Assembly: GCA_023424235.1 (NCBI GenBank)
Contig: JAFAEB010000067.1
Coordinates: forward strand, 1 to 6,293
Source: Bacillota bacterium
Lineage (GTDB): Bacteria > Bacillota > Clostridia > Lachnospirales > Lachnospiraceae
Length of the DNA stretch: 6,293 nt
Reading direction: 5' to 3'
A program made the position numbers and the translations under genes. The notes below the pieces were generated by a model that did not search any database, was not told the DNA's origin, and saw only the letters and a list, made by a program, of their open reading frames with translations. Positions 4,668-6,293 of the stretch are shown in pieces. Position 1 is the stretch's first letter. Each line of letters opens with the position of its first letter.

Positions 4668-5228
4668 ATGGATCGAAGACAGCAAAAAACAAGAAGTGCA
4701 ATTTTTCAAGCCTTTAGCGGGCTTTTATCACAAAAAAGCTATAGTAAAATTACCGTTCAAGAAATCATAGATGAAGCTAATATCGGTCGTAGCACTTTCT
4801 ATACACATTTTGAGACCAAGGATGATCTACTAAAGGAGATGTGTACCGATTTATTTGACCATATCTTTTCAGAAGAGAAAGGCTCTGAAATAACCCATGA
4901 TTTTTCCTTATCCAATGATACGAACTCCATGATCACTCATATTCTTTATCATTTACGTGATAACAAAAAGAATATTATTGGTCTATTAAGTTGTGAAAGT
5001 AGCGACATGTTCCTACGATTTTTTAAGGAATATTTAAATGAATTAATTACAAAACATATGATAAAAGAGGATACTAGAAGGAATACCTTTGTCTCTGACG
5101 AATTTTTAATCAATCATATATCAGGAAGCTTTGTTGAAATGGTGTATTGGTGGATTAAAAATCAAATGAAGCAATCCCCAGAGGAATTAGCTTCCTATTT
5201 TGCTTCTGTGATATATCCTATTATGTAA
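4668..5228 (+). CDS. TetR/AcrR-family transcriptional regulator
   Basis: A 186-residue cytoplasmic DNA-binding protein, normal length for the family. The N-terminal domain is typical: DRRQQKTRSAIFQAF (2-16) forms helix 1, ITVQEIIDEANIGRSTFYTHF (28-48) is the helix-turn-helix, and the recognition helix ends in the family hallmark STFYTHF with KDDLL (51-55) after it. The C-terminal part (about 60-186) should bind the ligand and dimerise; it resembles the C-terminal type common in Firmicute TetR proteins of this size. It contains C59, C109 and several histidines (47, 65, 77, 91, 95, 130, 150) that could bind metal, but no known sensor motif is seen. The ATG at 4668 is chosen over an in-frame TTG at 4641 because AGGAGGT (4658-4664) lies just before it and the protein then begins at helix 1. 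Divergent arrangement and shared repeats make it the likely repressor of the P1B ATPase and of itself. Confidence 0.93.
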   Translation: MDRRQQKTRSAIFQAFSGLLSQKSYSKITVQEIIDEANIGRSTFYTHFETKDDLLKEMCTDLFDHIFSEEKGSEITHDFSLSNDTNSMITHILYHLRDNKKNIIGLLSCESSDMFLRFFKEYLNELITKHMIKEDTRRNTFVSDEFLINHISGSFVEMVYWWIKNQMKQSPEELASYFASVIYPIM

Positions 5229-5419
5229 TTGTAAGCTTTACTATAATTCTTAGACCTTTCGAAAACTAGCTTAATTTATTATCCTTTACTCTCCTCAAAT
5301 TTTAAAACATGTTTAATTTCTCTAAGATATAAGCAATAAAATTTAGAAAATAACATTTTTTTAGAAAGTATTATTAATCCTTGAATATATTAGTAATAAT
5401 AAAGATTATGAGGGTGTTT

Positions 5420-6293
5420 ATGATAATACATGTAGTACAAGAAGGGGAGACCATTTATTCAATTGCTTTGCTTTATGGAGTATCACTAGCAAAATTAATT
5501 GAGGCCAATGGTTTAATAGAACCATATAATTTAGCCATTGGGCAATCATTAGTAATATTAGTTCCGGAAATTACCTACACAGTAAAGGAAGGGGACTGTT
5601 TAGAATCCATTGCCAACCAATATGGTATTACTCTTATGGAATTATATCAAAATAACCCAATCCTATATAATAGTGAATTCCTATATCCAGGGGAAGTTTT
5701 AATAATTAGTTATAATAAAATTGGTAAAATAACGACACATGGTAATACCGTTCCTTATATTAACATAGATACGCTTAAAAAAACCCTACCGTATCTTACC
5801 TATCTATCCATATTAAATTATACTGCTACCGATGAAGGTGAGATTGTATCTTATTATGACGATACTAGCATTATTCAGATAACAAAGGATTATGGTGTAA
5901 TGCCACTTATGCTCTTAACAACTCTATCTCTTCAAGGAGAGGCCAATATAAGAACTGCTTATGATCTTTTATTAAATGATGACTTTCAAAACAAACAGAT
6001 TGACAATATTCTCACCATCCTAAAAGAAAAAGGGTATTATGGAGTTAATTATTCCTTTGAATATATTAATATTTCAAATATTAAATATTATAACAACTAT
6101 TTTACCAAGCTTACAGATAGACTAAATCAAGAAGGATATTTGGTCTTTGCTATTATTAATCCTAATATTACAATTATTGATAATGAGGTTCGATTTGCAA
6201 GAGTTGATTTATCCACTTTAGATGACTTAGCTTATAATGTAATTCTTATGAATTACCAGTGGGCAAAGAATACCAATCCACCCGGTCCAATTA
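5420..6293 (+). CDS. LysM-LysM-GH18 protein, spore cortex hydrolase-like, truncated by the window edge
   Basis: The first 291 residues are present and the frame is still open at the right edge. Two LysM domains (about 4-46 and 53-96, each with V-x-EG-(E/D) and a closing PGE/IGQ-plus-hydrophobic strand) bind peptidoglycan or chitin. A glycoside hydrolase family 18 domain begins near 110. This is the layout of spore-lytic glucosaminidases such as SleL/YaaH, which act on spore cortex muropeptides at germination. There is no signal peptide, also usual for that group. The GH18 active-site strand, normally (D)GxxxDxE-like, reads GYYGVNYSFEY (205-215): glutamate E214 is kept, but both aspartates appear replaced by Y207 and S212. 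MNYQW (277-281) and PPGP (287-290) match the later substrate-binding segment. GAGGGTG (5410-5416) precedes the ATG at 5420; an in-frame ATG at 5408 lacks a ribosome binding site. The 191-bp gap from tetR shows no convincing promoter or terminator. Confidence 0.88.
   Translation, partial: MIIHVVQEGETIYSIALLYGVSLAKLIEANGLIEPYNLAIGQSLVILVPEITYTVKEGDCLESIANQYGITLMELYQNNPILYNSEFLYPGEVLIISYNKIGKITTHGNTVPYINIDTLKKTLPYLTYLSILNYTATDEGEIVSYYDDTSIIQITKDYGVMPLMLLTTLSLQGEANIRTAYDLLLNDDFQNKQIDNILTILKEKGYYGVNYSFEYINISNIKYYNNYFTKLTDRLNQEGYLVFAIINPNITIIDNEVRFARVDLSTLDDLAYNVILMNYQWAKNTNPPGPI

Noticed and set aside
5382..5409. Possible forespore sigma-G promoter for the LysM-GH18 gene (TGAATA at 5382-5387)
   Set aside because: No matching -10 box is found at 15-18 nt, and a start there would fall within the ribosome binding site.

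Overview
The window looks like chromosomal DNA of a low-GC, spore-forming member of the Clostridia, most plausibly a Lachnospiraceae/Lachnoclostridium-type anaerobe. This is inferred from AT-rich composition with long T- and A-rich intergenic stretches, strong AGGAGG-type ribosome binding sites, the style of the phosphofructokinase, and a LysM-GH18 protein of the spore-lytic kind. The species call is an inference; no rRNA or other taxonomic marker is present.

Layout. Positions 1-451 are non-coding and pyrimidine-rich on the + strand, with a tandem octamer repeat and a smaller direct repeat. They lead into a probable promoter for a GNAT acetyltransferase (464-982, +). Next comes a 306-bp intergenic region packed with promoter elements, hairpins and a Rex-like operator ahead of a 6-phosphofructokinase (1289-2386, +). 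That gene ends in a very strong hairpin terminator (2411-2481). A convergent gene on the - strand (2588-4486) encodes a heavy-metal P1B-type ATPase without an N-terminal metal-binding domain. A 181-bp divergent control region with several symmetrical sites separates it from a TetR-family regulator (4668-5228, +). The window ends inside a LysM-LysM-GH18 protein (5420 to beyond 6293, +).

How the parts fit. The ATPase and the TetR regulator form a classic divergent effector/repressor pair: one TGAAC-N5-GTTCA inverted repeat lies at the predicted ATPase start site, and related GTTCA repeats overlap the predicted tetR start and lie just upstream of its ribosome binding site. Phosphofructokinase appears to be a single-gene unit with two candidate promoters. 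The proximal one has its -35 box inside a near-consensus clostridial Rex (NADH/NAD+ sensing) operator, which would tie a key glycolytic step to redox state. The distal one would make a leader of about 210 nt with three hairpins. The acetyltransferase and the LysM-GH18 protein show no obvious functional link to their neighbours.

Most worth checking: the Rex-like operator and structured leader of the phosphofructokinase gene, the unusual membrane metal-site residues of the ATPase together with its TetR partner, the 18-bp palindrome in the divergent region, and the GH18 domain whose acidic active-site motif has lost both aspartates while keeping the glutamate.
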